Assembly: GCA_035308905.1 (NCBI GenBank)
Contig: DATGFS010000050.1
Span: forward strand, 1-64,000
Direction of reading: 5' to 3'
Length of the DNA stretch: 64,000 nt
Source of the DNA: a bacterium
Lineage (GTDB): Bacteria; Sysuimicrobiota; Sysuimicrobiia; Sysuimicrobiales; Segetimicrobiaceae
The translations under genes and the position numbers were made by a program. Each line of letters begins with the position of its first letter. The stretch's first letter is position 1. The notes beneath the pieces were generated by a model, which saw nothing but the letters and a program-made list of their open reading frames with translations, was not told the origin of the DNA and ran no database searches. Of this stretch, positions 15,068 through 22,703 are shown piece after piece.

Positions 15068-16075
15068 CTATCGCACGACGACCGTCGCCTTCATGCCGAA
15101 CTCATCGTGCACGGCGCACGTGTACTCGAACGTGCCCGGCTTCGTGAACGTGAGACTGTAGCTCCGCACGCCCGGCCCTTCCGTCATCATGAACCCGGAG
15201 TTGTAGAATCCCGTCCCCTGGTGGACGCCGCCGCCCGACGGGGCCATGACCTCGGGAGTCACGAGCAGCGTGGGCGGCCCCTGCTTTTGAGGGACCATCG
15301 TCGCGATATCGAAATAGCGCTTCCCGACCCCGAACGAGACGGTGTGCAGCTCGGTCGGGTCCTGCATCACCCACGTGACCGTATCACCCCGGTTGATCGC
15401 GAGGCTTTGGACCGGGAAGCGGTAGACCGTGGCACCGTCTTTCATCGAACCGACGAGGTTCAGTGTGTAGGTACGCTTTCCGTTGGCGACCGCGACCACG
15501 GGCTTTGCCGCCGTCCGGAGCGCCGCGGCTTTCGCCAGCGCGGCCTGCGCCTGCGCGGCGCCCGCCTGATCGTACTGCGCCTGGGTCATCGGATACGCGC
15601 TGCCCGCGGGCTGGACGACGACGGTCCCTTCCATCCCCGGATGGAACATGCAGAGATACTTATAGGTGCCCGCTTTCGTGAAGGTCACCGTGTAGCTCTG
15701 CGGTGCCTGAGGATCGGCAAGCAGCGCGCCGCCGCTATTGGACCCGGCGCCGTCATAGATCTTCCGCGGCGTGGCAAAGAAGACGGCCGGGTTCCACAGC
15801 AGCTGCCCTTTGGACTTGCCGGGGATGATCAGATCCGGGTTCTTCTGGCCCGCCGGGAAGTAAATGGTGTGCTCCGACGCGGCCCGCGTCCATTGGACCG
15901 CGTCCCCTTCATCGATAGTGATCTGCCCCGGGAGAAACAGCAGCGCCTGATCCGCCTGGTTCGTGGCGGACGCCCCGGCCCGCACGATCCAGGTCTTTGC
16001 CGCGCCCGCCTGCGGCGGCAGCGGAACAAGCAGCAGCATTCCCACGGCCAGTACCACGGCAATAACCCTAGTCAT
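15068..16075 (-). CDS. Secreted double-cupredoxin copper protein
   Basis: This 335-aa protein has a Sec signal peptide (hydrophobic stretch about residues 5-20, AGA cleavage region) followed by two plastocyanin-like domains. The first ends in the type-1 copper motif YLCMFHPGM; the second in YTCAVHDEFGM. In each, an upstream His (EHTIYF; LHTVSF) completes the ligand set. It probably acts in electron transfer or copper binding outside the membrane. The domains are joined by an Ala-rich helical linker (about residues 165-190). Confidence 0.88.
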   Translation of the reverse strand: MTRVIAVVLAVGMLLLVPLPPQAGAAKTWIVRAGASATNQADQALLFLPGQITIDEGDAVQWTRAASEHTIYFPAGQKNPDLIIPGKSKGQLLWNPAVFFATPRKIYDGAGSNSGGALLADPQAPQSYTVTFTKAGTYKYLCMFHPGMEGTVVVQPAGSAYPMTQAQYDQAGAAQAQAALAKAAALRTAAKPVVAVANGKRTYTLNLVGSMKDGATVYRFPVQSLAINRGDTVTWVMQDPTELHTVSFGVGKRYFDIATMVPQKQGPPTLLVTPEVMAPSGGGVHQGTGFYNSGFMMTEGPGVRSYSLTFTKPGTFEYTCAVHDEFGMKATVVVR

Positions 16076-16211
16076 TCACGCACCCCCCGCGCGTACATCG
16101 TGTCGCGAACCGACAGCATGGTCTTCGAACGGAACCGGAATTTCCATTCGTGTGTCCTGATTCCTCCAAGGTTGACGGTATCTTGACCGCTCCCGTCACC
16201 CCGTCTCCCAC

Positions 16212-16395
16212 TCAGTACACCGCGGCGGTCTCCCTCTCGGCAGGCAGATCTGCGAAATGCTCATCGTGCCCGACGATGTACAAGTCAAGGTCTGAGTAGA
16301 AATCAGGGCTTTCTGAGACAAAAGAGCCGCCGAGTAGAGCCCCAAGCACTTCCTCACACAGACGGACACCCCACCAGCGCGCCCATCCGCCGAAC
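16212..16395 (-). pseudogene. Nucleotidyltransferase-domain fragment (decayed)
   Basis: In the 329-nt gap between the cupredoxin and protease genes, one minus-strand frame reads CEEVLGALLGGSF, then ten residues later YSDLDLYIVGHDEHFADL, and ends at TGA 16212-16214. GGS...SDLDL is the catalytic signature of the MNT/aminoglycoside-type nucleotidyltransferase fold. No start codon with a ribosome-binding site precedes it, and the protein stops about 20 residues after the motif where a family member would continue, so I read it as a broken remnant. Nothing else is visible in this gap. Confidence 0.5.
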
Positions 16396-16404
16396 CGGAC
16401 CGTC

Positions 16405-17190
16405 TCACTCGCACGGGCGCAACAGAACCTCGTTGCTTTGCGCCGCTCCGAGTGTTCCCGACGTGCCCCACGTCCACAAGCCCACGACCTCGCGGCGTTC
16501 GTCTATGACCGGCGATCCGCTAAACCCGTGCTCGGCACGCCCCTGGAGTCCGATGCTCAGGACCCTCGTACGATCCCGCGCCCGGAACACTCGGATGACG
16601 GAGCCCGCTGTGACCTGCGGGCTCAGCGGGGATGCGGTCGGCCCGAAGCCGATCACCCAAATGCGCGTGCCGGCGATCGCTTCACCGGCGATGGGCAGAA
16701 ACGGAAAGTCCGGCAACCGCCCCGTATGCACCTCCGCAGAGAGATGACCGCCGGCGGGCACGCTCCACGACAGGTGTCGGAACGGAAGCGTCGAGGGTAC
16801 CACGTGGATCAGTGCCACGTCCCGGCCGAGGTGCACGGGGGTGGTGGGATCGATGGTATCTGCATCATAGAGGAGAGCATTCGTGCATCCAACGTTAACG
16901 TCGAACAATTCAAGGCCCAGGCTTGAATGGATTACGGCGATTAACCGATAGCGACTTGGCTCATTGACGGCCCGAGCGACCACGTGACTGTTGGTCACGG
17001 CCGTGCCGTCCGAAGCGATAAAGAATCCCGTGCCTCGCGAAACTGTGGCCACCTGCTCATTGAGCGATCTCTGCGCCACCTGGATTTCAAACACGGTTTC
17101 CCACGGCACAGGCGGCTGGGCCGCCAAGGGAGACGAGACCGTCACGAGGGCGACGACGACCAAGCGTATCCTGATCAACTTACGACCCAT
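16405..17190 (-). CDS. Secreted trypsin-like serine protease
   Basis: This 261-aa protein has an N-terminal signal peptide (about residues 1-24) and a chymotrypsin fold. The catalytic triad is visible: H69 in VTNSHVVA, D124 in GRDVALIHV and S224 in GFSGSPV. There is no PDZ domain, so it is not a complete HtrA/Deg protein. Base composition is lower in GC than the surrounding genes, and the gene is bordered by a broken nucleotidyltransferase and an orphan, suggesting an acquired patch. Its target is unknown. Confidence 0.82.
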   Translation of the reverse strand: MGRKLIRIRLVVVALVTVSSPLAAQPPVPWETVFEIQVAQRSLNEQVATVSRGTGFFIASDGTAVTNSHVVARAVNEPSRYRLIAVIHSSLGLELFDVNVGCTNALLYDADTIDPTTPVHLGRDVALIHVVPSTLPFRHLSWSVPAGGHLSAEVHTGRLPDFPFLPIAGEAIAGTRIWVIGFGPTASPLSPQVTAGSVIRVFRARDRTRVLSIGLQGRAEHGFSGSPVIDERREVVGLWTWGTSGTLGAAQSNEVLLRPCE

Positions 17191-17193
17191 TGA

Positions 17194-17472
17194 TCAGCGC
17201 ACCGGTCGCTTGGACCATACGTGGTAACGGTACCGTCCGGATTCATCCTCAATCAGATGGTCCGGGACATAACGGTGGACGTCGGTCGGACAGTTTGGGC
17301 TTGAGGCACTAATTAGCGGAGTGCGATCAGGCGGCCACGCGGCGCCGCGGTGTTGGCCGGCGGGCAGGTGGGCACTATGCGCCGCAGTGGGGCCGATTAT
17401 GACGCCGGTGTCGTTGGTGACAAGCAACCCACGACTGAGCGCCGCCTGGACGAGGTCGCTGACAGTTGGCAT
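17194..17472 (-). CDS. Small uncharacterised protein upstream of protease
   Basis: A 92-residue reading frame from ATG 17472 ends 3 nt before the protease start, a spacing consistent with cotranscription. It begins with an amphipathic helix (TVSDLVQAALSRGLLV), followed by a Pro/His-rich, probably extended middle and a charged tail. No ribosome-binding site is obvious, and a GTG at 17526 would lengthen it by 18 residues. I recognise no family. Confidence 0.4.
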   Translation of the reverse strand: MPTVSDLVQAALSRGLLVTNDTGVIIGPTAAHSAHLPAGQHRGAAWPPDRTPLISASSPNCPTDVHRYVPDHLIEDESGRYRYHVWSKRPVR

Positions 17473-17536
17473 GGTTTGCTCATTGCGGTAATGCACATCT
17501 CGGAACTTCCGCAGACACGATGACACTATCCGGCGT

Positions 17537-18889
17537 CTACCGGACCTGGCTTGCCACTAATGCCTGCTGCTCCTTCCAGAGCGCATATAACGGCCCCGAT
17601 GTCTCAAGCGAGACATCCTCGAGATGCACGAGCCCGTCTTCGGCCACGGGTCGCAGGACCCTGGCACCGTGTGAGAGACCGATCGGCAGCAGCCGCTCCC
17701 GCACTGCTGTCGCCGCGTCGTCGACGAGCCCGTACACCGTGGCGCCGCCTTCGCCGTCGAGCACCTCGCCCGCACGCAGCGCGCGCTTGGCCGCCGACAC
17801 CACCGCCGCGCAGGGAACCGGCCTCGGTGTCCCCGTGGGCGCGCCGTCGAGGACCGCCCGCGCCGCGCTGACCGGCAGCTCGAGCCCGACGAGGTGATAC
17901 GGGCGGTAGAACGAGGCATAGCGGCCGCTCGCATCGACCGCGAGCCCGTAGTCGCGGAACGCGCCCCGCACGTACGGGCGCGGCGACGTAAAGACGACGT
18001 ACACGCCCCAGCGGAGATCGTTCGGCACCGGCCGCCCGTCACGGTCGATGGAACTGACCACCTCCACCACGCCGGAGTGGCCGAGGATGCCGCCCTCCTC
18101 TCGGGGCTTGAGGACTTCGGGGAGGCGGTCGGTCCCGACCGGTGGAAAGTGCATGCCGCGCACGTCGGGACGCAGGCCGGTCATGTTGGCGACCGCGGCC
18201 ATCTCGATGGCGCTCTTCGTCCCGTCGGTGAACGAGTTGTACATCTTGGGGTTGAGGCCGGCGCCGGCGTGCCCGGGCATGCCGTAGCGTTCCCAGATGT
18301 CGTCGGGGGTGCCCTTGCGGTAGGCCGGAAGGTACTTCGTGCCCTTCCCCGCCGCGACGACTTCGAGCCCCAGCGCGGCCGCCCAGTCGTACAGTTCGTA
18401 GATCAACGCCGGCTGGTCGCCGTACGCGGCGGAGTACACGACCCCGGCCTCGTCGGCGGCGCGGCGCAGCACCGAGCCGACGAGCACATCGGCTTCGACC
18501 GTCACCATCACGACGTGGCGGCCGCGGCGGATCGCGGCCTGCGCCGTGGCGGCGGCGGCCTCGGGACTCCCGGTCGCGTCCACGACGACGTCCAGGTCGC
18601 TCTCGACAAGCACGGCGCTGTCGGTGGTGACGACCGAATCCCCGCGCGCGATGACCGGATTCGCGCGGCCGGCGCGGTCCGCCTCGACGACGCGGTCGCC
18701 GGCGACGCCGCCGAGCGCGAGGGCGGCGCGGGCCCGGGCCGGGTCGAGGTCGGCCACGACGGACGGGCGCATCCCGCGCATCGCCGCCAGCTGGCAGACA
18801 ATCATGGTCCCGAACCGGCCGGCGCCGACGACGCCCACCCGGATCGGACGGCCTTCCCGCTCGCGGGCGGCCAGGCGTTCGTTCAACAT
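17537..18889 (-). CDS. Homoserine-dehydrogenase-like NAD(P)-dependent oxidoreductase with SAF-like C-terminus
   Basis: This 450-aa protein has an N-terminal Rossmann dinucleotide fold (VGVVGAGRFGTMIVCQL, about residues 18-36). It continues through VVVDATGSPEAAA and a catalytic domain with AAGKGTKYLPAYRKG and NSFTDGTKSAIEMAA. The last 110 residues resemble a SAF/FlgA-type region found in a family of sugar-acid dehydrogenases. Substrate is not deducible. It stands alone with strong hairpins upstream, so it is probably monocistronic. Confidence 0.78.
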   Translation of the reverse strand: MLNERLAAREREGRPIRVGVVGAGRFGTMIVCQLAAMRGMRPSVVADLDPARARAALALGGVAGDRVVEADRAGRANPVIARGDSVVTTDSAVLVESDLDVVVDATGSPEAAAATAQAAIRRGRHVVMVTVEADVLVGSVLRRAADEAGVVYSAAYGDQPALIYELYDWAAALGLEVVAAGKGTKYLPAYRKGTPDDIWERYGMPGHAGAGLNPKMYNSFTDGTKSAIEMAAVANMTGLRPDVRGMHFPPVGTDRLPEVLKPREEGGILGHSGVVEVVSSIDRDGRPVPNDLRWGVYVVFTSPRPYVRGAFRDYGLAVDASGRYASFYRPYHLVGLELPVSAARAVLDGAPTGTPRPVPCAAVVSAAKRALRAGEVLDGEGGATVYGLVDDAATAVRERLLPIGLSHGARVLRPVAEDGLVHLEDVSLETSGPLYALWKEQQALVASQVR

Positions 18890-18922
18890 GCAGGCCTCCC
18901 CGGTATGATCGCAGGCAGCGCA

Positions 18923-18984
18923 CCGCGGCCGCCGGCAGGCGGCCGCGGACAGACGCCGCGGCCGGCTGGCGACGCCAGCCGGCC
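18923..18984. terminator. Two tandem GC-rich hairpins between oxidoreductase and FmdB genes
   Basis: The first stem pairs 18923-18933 with 18938-18948 (11 bp, loop GGCA). The second pairs 18960-18969 with 18975-18984 (10 bp, loop CGACG). Both are perfect. They lie 34-101 nt upstream of the oxidoreductase start and just past the stop of the FmdB gene on the same strand, so they probably end or attenuate transcription coming from fmdB. No U-run is present. Confidence 0.5.
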
Positions 18985-19023
18985 GGGTGCGCTTATACCG
19001 TCACGTGGACTCGATCGGCTCCG

Positions 19024-19266
19024 CTAGTGTACGTGTCCGCAGCCGCACGCGCCGCCGCCGCAGCAGCCGCCGCCGGACGGGAGATCTCCGGCGTCGGACG
19101 CCCCGGTGCGCGCCCCCGTCATCACCATCACGGGCGTGAAGACGCGCCTGGCGGCCGCCTTGCCGCACTTCGGACAGGCCGGCAAGCCGCGGCTTTCGTA
19201 TTCGGCGACCGTCGCGATGATCTCGAACTCGTGGCGACAGGACGCGCAGCGAAACACGTACGTCAT
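19024..19266 (-). CDS. FmdB-type zinc-ribbon protein
   Basis: This 80-aa protein has CxxC at the start (FRCASC) and CxxC at about residues 31-34 (ACPKCG), forming one zinc ribbon as in FmdB/RPE65-like regulators. The tail is Gly/Cys/His-rich (GGGCCGGGACGCGHVH), a possible metal-binding extension. Family members are thought to be regulators of amide-metabolism genes, but evidence is thin. It lies 79 nt after the OsmC-family selenoprotein candidate on the same strand. Confidence 0.85.
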   Translation of the reverse strand: MTYVFRCASCRHEFEIIATVAEYESRGLPACPKCGKAAARRVFTPVMVMTGARTGASDAGDLPSGGGCCGGGACGCGHVH

Positions 19267-19345
19267 CGGCGATCACCCATCCCTCAAATGTACTCCCCTG
19301 CCGATTCGTCCGGCGGCGGCGGTTCTCCTCCGCCGTCCGCTCCGC

Positions 19346-19807
19346 CTATTCCTCGGTGATCTCCCAGGCGTGGGAGATCTCCACGCATCCCTTGAGCGTC
19401 TGCGCGATGGGACAGCCGCGCTCGAATACCGCAAGCGCGCGCTCGGCGTCGGCGCGTTTGCCCTGCGGGATGCGGAGATGATAGGTGACGCGCATCGTCG
19501 TCAGCCGCATCACGCGTTCCGGCGCCTCGATCGTGCCTTCCGCCTCGGTCCAGAGCTTGTCCGGGTGACTTGGGATCCCGCGCGCCTCCAGCGCGCCCGC
19601 GAGGGTGCCGGTCAGTCAGCCCGCGGCCGCGCCGACGAGGTGGTCGAGCGTGCTCGGGAGCTCCTCCTCGGGTTCCATCTTGTAGAAATCCTTGATGCCG
19701 GTGTTCACGCCGTACCGGACCGGCTCGGGAAAGTCTCCGAGGAAGGCCCGCCGGTTGGGACGCTTCTCCTGGTAGACGCGGGCCCGTGCGAGGTGCACGA
19801 CGCTCAT
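19346..19807 (-). CDS. OsmC-family protein with in-frame UGA at the catalytic cysteine: probable selenoprotein
   Basis: Reading from ATG 19807 (GGGAGG 7 nt upstream) the frame meets TGA at 19618-19616 as codon 64, then stays open with clear OsmC homology to TAG at 19346. With UGA read as an amino acid the protein is 153 residues, the normal family length. The UGA falls at LVGAAAG-U-LTGTLAG, the place of C53 (LALAGCTGMD) in the window's other OsmC protein, i.e. the peroxidatic cysteine. The second family cysteine is present as C132 (ERGCPIAQTL). Selenocysteine-containing OsmC-like proteins are known from metagenomic surveys. The alternative, a Cys TGC-to-TGA nonsense mutation, is less likely because both halves are undamaged. 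Confidence 0.8.
19577..19605 (-). other. Candidate bacterial SECIS hairpin downstream of the UGA
   Basis: Counting from the base after UGA, nucleotides 20-25 (GCGCGC) pair with 31-36 around the loop UGGAG, and CCC at 11-13 can pair with GGG at 37-39. This leaves a 5'-side bulge that begins with U14. An apical loop about 26-30 nt after UGA with G residues, and a bulged U on the 5' arm, match the geometry of bacterial SECIS elements read by SelB. High GC makes chance hairpins common, so the element is inferred. Confidence 0.45.
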
Positions 19808-19930
19808 CGATCGCCTCCCTTTCGTTCCACGATCGCGGCGGCGCATCGGCGCCGATCGCCGCGCGTCCGCTGCCGCCGGACCGTGTAACCCTTGATAAAG
19901 GAAAGAAGCGCGGCCGGCGGACGCGCGGGC

Positions 19931-20731
19931 TCAGCGTCCGGTCCAGCGGGGCGTACGCTTGTCGAGGAAGGCCGCGACGCCCTCCTGGAAGTCGGCGCTG
20001 TTGTAGCACATGCCGATGAGATCGTGGCCGCGGCTCTCGGGAAGCAGCCGGTTGATCACGCGGCGGACGGCTTCCTTGCTGGCGCGGAGCGTCAGCGGCG
20101 GCGCCGCGGCGATCGCCTCGGCGAGCTCGCGCGTGCGCGCCTCCAGAATCTCCGGCGGAACGACCTCGTTCACGAGGCCCCACGCGAGCGCCTCGCGCGC
20201 CTCGACGTGCCGCGCCGTAAAGATCATTTCCTTGGCGCGCGCCGGGCCGATCAACGCCACCATGCGGGCGTAGTTGTTCATGGACAGGCAGTTGCCGAGC
20301 CGGATCACCGGGATGCCGAACCGTGAATCTTCGGAGGCGATCCGGAGATCGCACGTCATGGCGATGCCCATGCCGCCGCCGACCGCGAACCCGCGGATCG
20401 ACGCGATCGTCGGCTTGCCGACGGCTTCCAACCGGCCGGTCACTTCGTCGATGCGCTCTTCGTACTCGATGCCGGCCTGCGGGTTGCCGCGGAAAGCGGG
20501 AAACTGCGAGATGTCGGTGCCGGAGATGAACGCGCGGCCGCCGGCGCCCGTGACGACGAGAACGCGGATGCGATCGTCACGATCGACTTCCTCGCAGATC
20601 TCGACGAGGCGCTGGTACATCGCCCACGTCATCGCGTTCCGCTGCTCGGGGCGGTTGACGGTGAGCCGCGCCACCCCACCCTCGACGTCGAAGAGCATAT
20701 GAGCAGAGCCGGCCGTGGCGGGCGTCGGCAC
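19931..20731 (-). CDS. Enoyl-CoA hydratase/isomerase (crotonase) family protein
   Basis: This 266-aa protein has the crotonase oxyanion-hole segments AFISGTDISQF (about residues 69-79) and FAVGGGMGIAMTCDLRIAS (about 120-138). The usual catalytic glutamates of hydratases (E144/E164 type) are not obvious: the corresponding stretch reads SRFGIPVIRLGNCLS, so another reaction (isomerase, hydrolase, dehalogenase or lyase) is possible. The GTG start abuts the rpsA stop (TAG 20734-20732), so the two are cotranscribed. Confidence 0.82.
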   Translation of the reverse strand: MPTPATAGSAHMLFDVEGGVARLTVNRPEQRNAMTWAMYQRLVEICEEVDRDDRIRVLVVTGAGGRAFISGTDISQFPAFRGNPQAGIEYEERIDEVTGRLEAVGKPTIASIRGFAVGGGMGIAMTCDLRIASEDSRFGIPVIRLGNCLSMNNYARMVALIGPARAKEMIFTARHVEAREALAWGLVNEVVPPEILEARTRELAEAIAAAPPLTLRASKEAVRRVINRLLPESRGHDLIGMCYNSADFQEGVAAFLDKRTPRWTGR

Positions 20732-21979
20732 CTAGCCGGCCTTCGCCTTGTCGGGCGGCGCGGGCGCCTCGGCCGCCGGAGCGTCCGCGGGCGCGCTCGG
20801 CTCCGGCGTCGTTACGGCGCGGCGAAGCAGATCGCCGGCGATGTCGCCGATGGTGACGCGCCCGGACGGTTCCTGGCTGGAGATGTAGTCTTTGACCTGC
20901 TGGCGCTCGCGCTGCCGCGCGAGCCGCTTCAGGCTGAGGATCATGCGGCGCTCTTCGACGCGGACCTCCGTGACGAGCGCCTCGATCGTCTGCCCCACGG
21001 TCAAGACGTCCTCGACCTTTCCGACGCGCTTGTCCGCGAGCTCCGAGATCGGCATAAACGCGTCCACCTCGCCCAGGCGCACGAAGGCCCCGGACGCGAC
21101 CGTCCGCACGACCTTGCCGGACACCGTCTGGCCCGGCCGGTACGTTTCGCCGAGATGCTGCCAGGGATCGGGCAGGATGTGCTTGAGCCCGAGCGAAATG
21201 CGCCCCGCCTCCTGGTCGACGCGGAGCACCGCGACCTTGAGCCGCTGGCCGCGGCGCACGACCTCGGACGGATGCTTGATGTAGGTCCATGACATCTCGC
21301 TGATCGGCAGGAGCGCATCGACGCCGCCGATGTCGACGAACGCGCCGAAATCGGTGAGGCGCTTCACGGTGCCCTCGCGAATCTCGCCCTCCTCGAGCGA
21401 GGTCAGGAGCTCGCCGCGCCGCTTCGTGCGCTCTTCGGCCACCGCCGTCTTGTGCGAGAGAATGACGCGGCCCTTGCCGCGATCGACCTCGATGACCTTG
21501 AGCGGAATGCTCTGGCCGACCAGCGACTCGAACTGGCGGCCCTTCGCCTCAGAGAGGTCGACGTGGCTGCCGGGAACGAAGCCGCGAAGCCCCAGGTCGA
21601 CGACCAGCCCGCCTTTGACCTTGTCCACGACCATCGCGTGCAGGACAACGCCGTCCCGGTGGGCCTCCTGGATGCGGTCCCACGCGCGCGCGAGATCGGC
21701 CCGCTTCTTGCTCAGCAGAATGTTGCCTTCCTCGCCCTCGACCTTCATCACGTAGACGTCGATCTTGTCGCCGACCGTGATGCCTTCGACGGCGTCGCCG
21801 CGGGCGGAGAGCTCTTTGGGCGGGATGAAGCCCTCCGACTTGGCGCCCACGTCCACGAGAACGCCTTCGCTGTCGACCCGGACCACGGTACCCTGAACGA
21901 TCTGCCGCTCGGTGAGGGCCGGCATGTGGGCGAAGTCGACGTCGTCGCCCGAGTTCGGTTGTGTTTTATCGTCGATCAT
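20732..21979 (-). CDS. rpsA: 30S ribosomal protein S1, four S1 domains
   Basis: This 415-aa RNA-binding protein has four tandem S1 (OB-fold) domains. They start near GTVVRVDSEGVLVDVGAKSEGFIP, AMVVDKVKGGLVVDLGLRGFVPGSH, GTVKRLTDFGAFVDIGGVDALLPIS and GKVVRTVASGAFVRLGEVDAFMPIS. It ends in an Ala/Pro/Lys-rich tail. Four domains is the Gram-positive-type size (six in Escherichia coli). ATG 21979 is preferred because AAAGGTGG precedes it by 8 nt; a GTG at 21991 would add four residues. It assists mRNA docking on the 30S subunit. Confidence 0.9.
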   Translation of the reverse strand: MIDDKTQPNSGDDVDFAHMPALTERQIVQGTVVRVDSEGVLVDVGAKSEGFIPPKELSARGDAVEGITVGDKIDVYVMKVEGEEGNILLSKKRADLARAWDRIQEAHRDGVVLHAMVVDKVKGGLVVDLGLRGFVPGSHVDLSEAKGRQFESLVGQSIPLKVIEVDRGKGRVILSHKTAVAEERTKRRGELLTSLEEGEIREGTVKRLTDFGAFVDIGGVDALLPISEMSWTYIKHPSEVVRRGQRLKVAVLRVDQEAGRISLGLKHILPDPWQHLGETYRPGQTVSGKVVRTVASGAFVRLGEVDAFMPISELADKRVGKVEDVLTVGQTIEALVTEVRVEERRMILSLKRLARQRERQQVKDYISSQEPSGRVTIGDIAGDLLRRAVTTPEPSAPADAPAAEAPAPPDKAKAG

Positions 21980-22060
21980 TGCCACAGCCACCTTTCCATC
22001 ACCCGGCCGGCCCGTCCCGCTCCACGCGGGAACGCGCGGGGCATGTCCGCGGCCGGGATG

Positions 22061-22492
22061 TCATTGGTTCTCTGGACCGTTCATCGCTCCTGCCCGCTCG
22101 CCCAAGAGGCGCCGCATCGATTCCGGCAGGCGCCGCGCCCGTCCGCCCCGGTCGACGGCCGCGTGAACCATCCAGCCGTCGGCGAGCAGCACGCCGTCCG
22201 CGGCGCGGACCAGTTCGTAGCCGAACGACAGCCGGGCCGGGCCGAGCTCTCGAAGCCGCGTACGGAGAGTGAGGACGTCATCGTAGCGTGCGGGGTGCCG
22301 GTAGCGGCAGTGGGCCTCAATCACCACCAACAGCCATCCGTCCTCCTCGAGCTGCGCGTACGATCGCCCGCACGCGCGGATGTACTCGGTGCGGCCCGCT
22401 TCGAACCACACCAGGTAGCCCGCGTGATGCGCCACCCGCATCTGATCCGTTTCCGCGTACCGCACTCGAATGTCAAGTTCCGAGACGTACAC
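22061..22492 (-). CDS. Acyl-CoA thioesterase (YbgC/4-hydroxybenzoyl-CoA type)
   Basis: This 143-aa hotdog-fold protein begins VYVSELDIRVRYAETDQM and continues HHAGYLVWFEAGRTEYIR, the YbgC-family catalytic pattern (the nucleophilic or base residue lies in the ETDQM region). GTG 22492 is chosen because GGAGGT stands 5 nt upstream and the frame matches the family start. It hydrolyses acyl-CoA thioesters; the substrate is unknown. It lies upstream of rpsA on the same strand. Confidence 0.86.
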   Translation of the reverse strand: MYVSELDIRVRYAETDQMRVAHHAGYLVWFEAGRTEYIRACGRSYAQLEEDGWLLVVIEAHCRYRHPARYDDVLTLRTRLRELGPARLSFGYELVRAADGVLLADGWMVHAAVDRGGRARRLPESMRRLLGERAGAMNGPENQ

Positions 22493-22534
22493 AGGGGACC
22501 TCCGAATGCTGCGGCAATGCCCACGGTTCGACGG

Positions 22535-22557
22535 CGACGCCGACGCATCCCGCCGGC
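22535..22557. repeat. Short inverted-repeat element, third copy of the proC-leader repeat
   Basis: A 23-nt segment matches, with one substitution (A for G in the CCGGCG arm), the two copies at 25366-25388 and 25406-25428 in the proC leader. It lies in the noncoding 211 nt between the thioesterase and ABC-substrate-binding genes. The matching core is GCATCCCGCCGGC. Confidence 0.5.
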
Positions 22558-22651
22558 CGGACCCGCGCCCGCGGGGTGCAGCCTCCGAGGTCCTGCCCAT
22601 GTCATACGGAGGTCCGGCCGATCCGGTTCTGGCGCGGCCGGAAACACCCGA

Positions 22652-22682
22652 GCCCGGCGCCCGCCTAGCGGGGGCGCCGGGC
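22652..22682 (-). terminator. Probable terminator of the ABC substrate-binding gene
   Basis: On the minus strand GCCCGGCGCC and GGCGCCGGGC pair around a short CCCGCTAGGCGG centre that pairs further, giving a long GC stem. It starts 21 nt past the stop at 22704 and is followed by TCGGGTGTTTCC, only a weak T-run. Confidence 0.6.
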
Positions 22683-22703
22683 CCGGAACACGCGCGGCCG
22701 CCG

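Noticed and set aside
16196-16477. 93-codon minus-strand frame over the protease end and adjacent gap
   Set aside because: No homology and it overlaps the protease; the nucleotidyltransferase motif lies in a different frame.
19616-19618. Treating the OsmC UGA as an ordinary nonsense mutation (pseudogene)
   Set aside because: Both sides are intact over the full family length and the UGA is at the single position where Sec for Cys is functionally expected; kept as a formal alternative only.
19284-20354. 356-codon minus-strand frame across the OsmC and crotonase region
   Set aside because: Low-complexity shadow; the OsmC frame with UGA and the crotonase frame explain this DNA.
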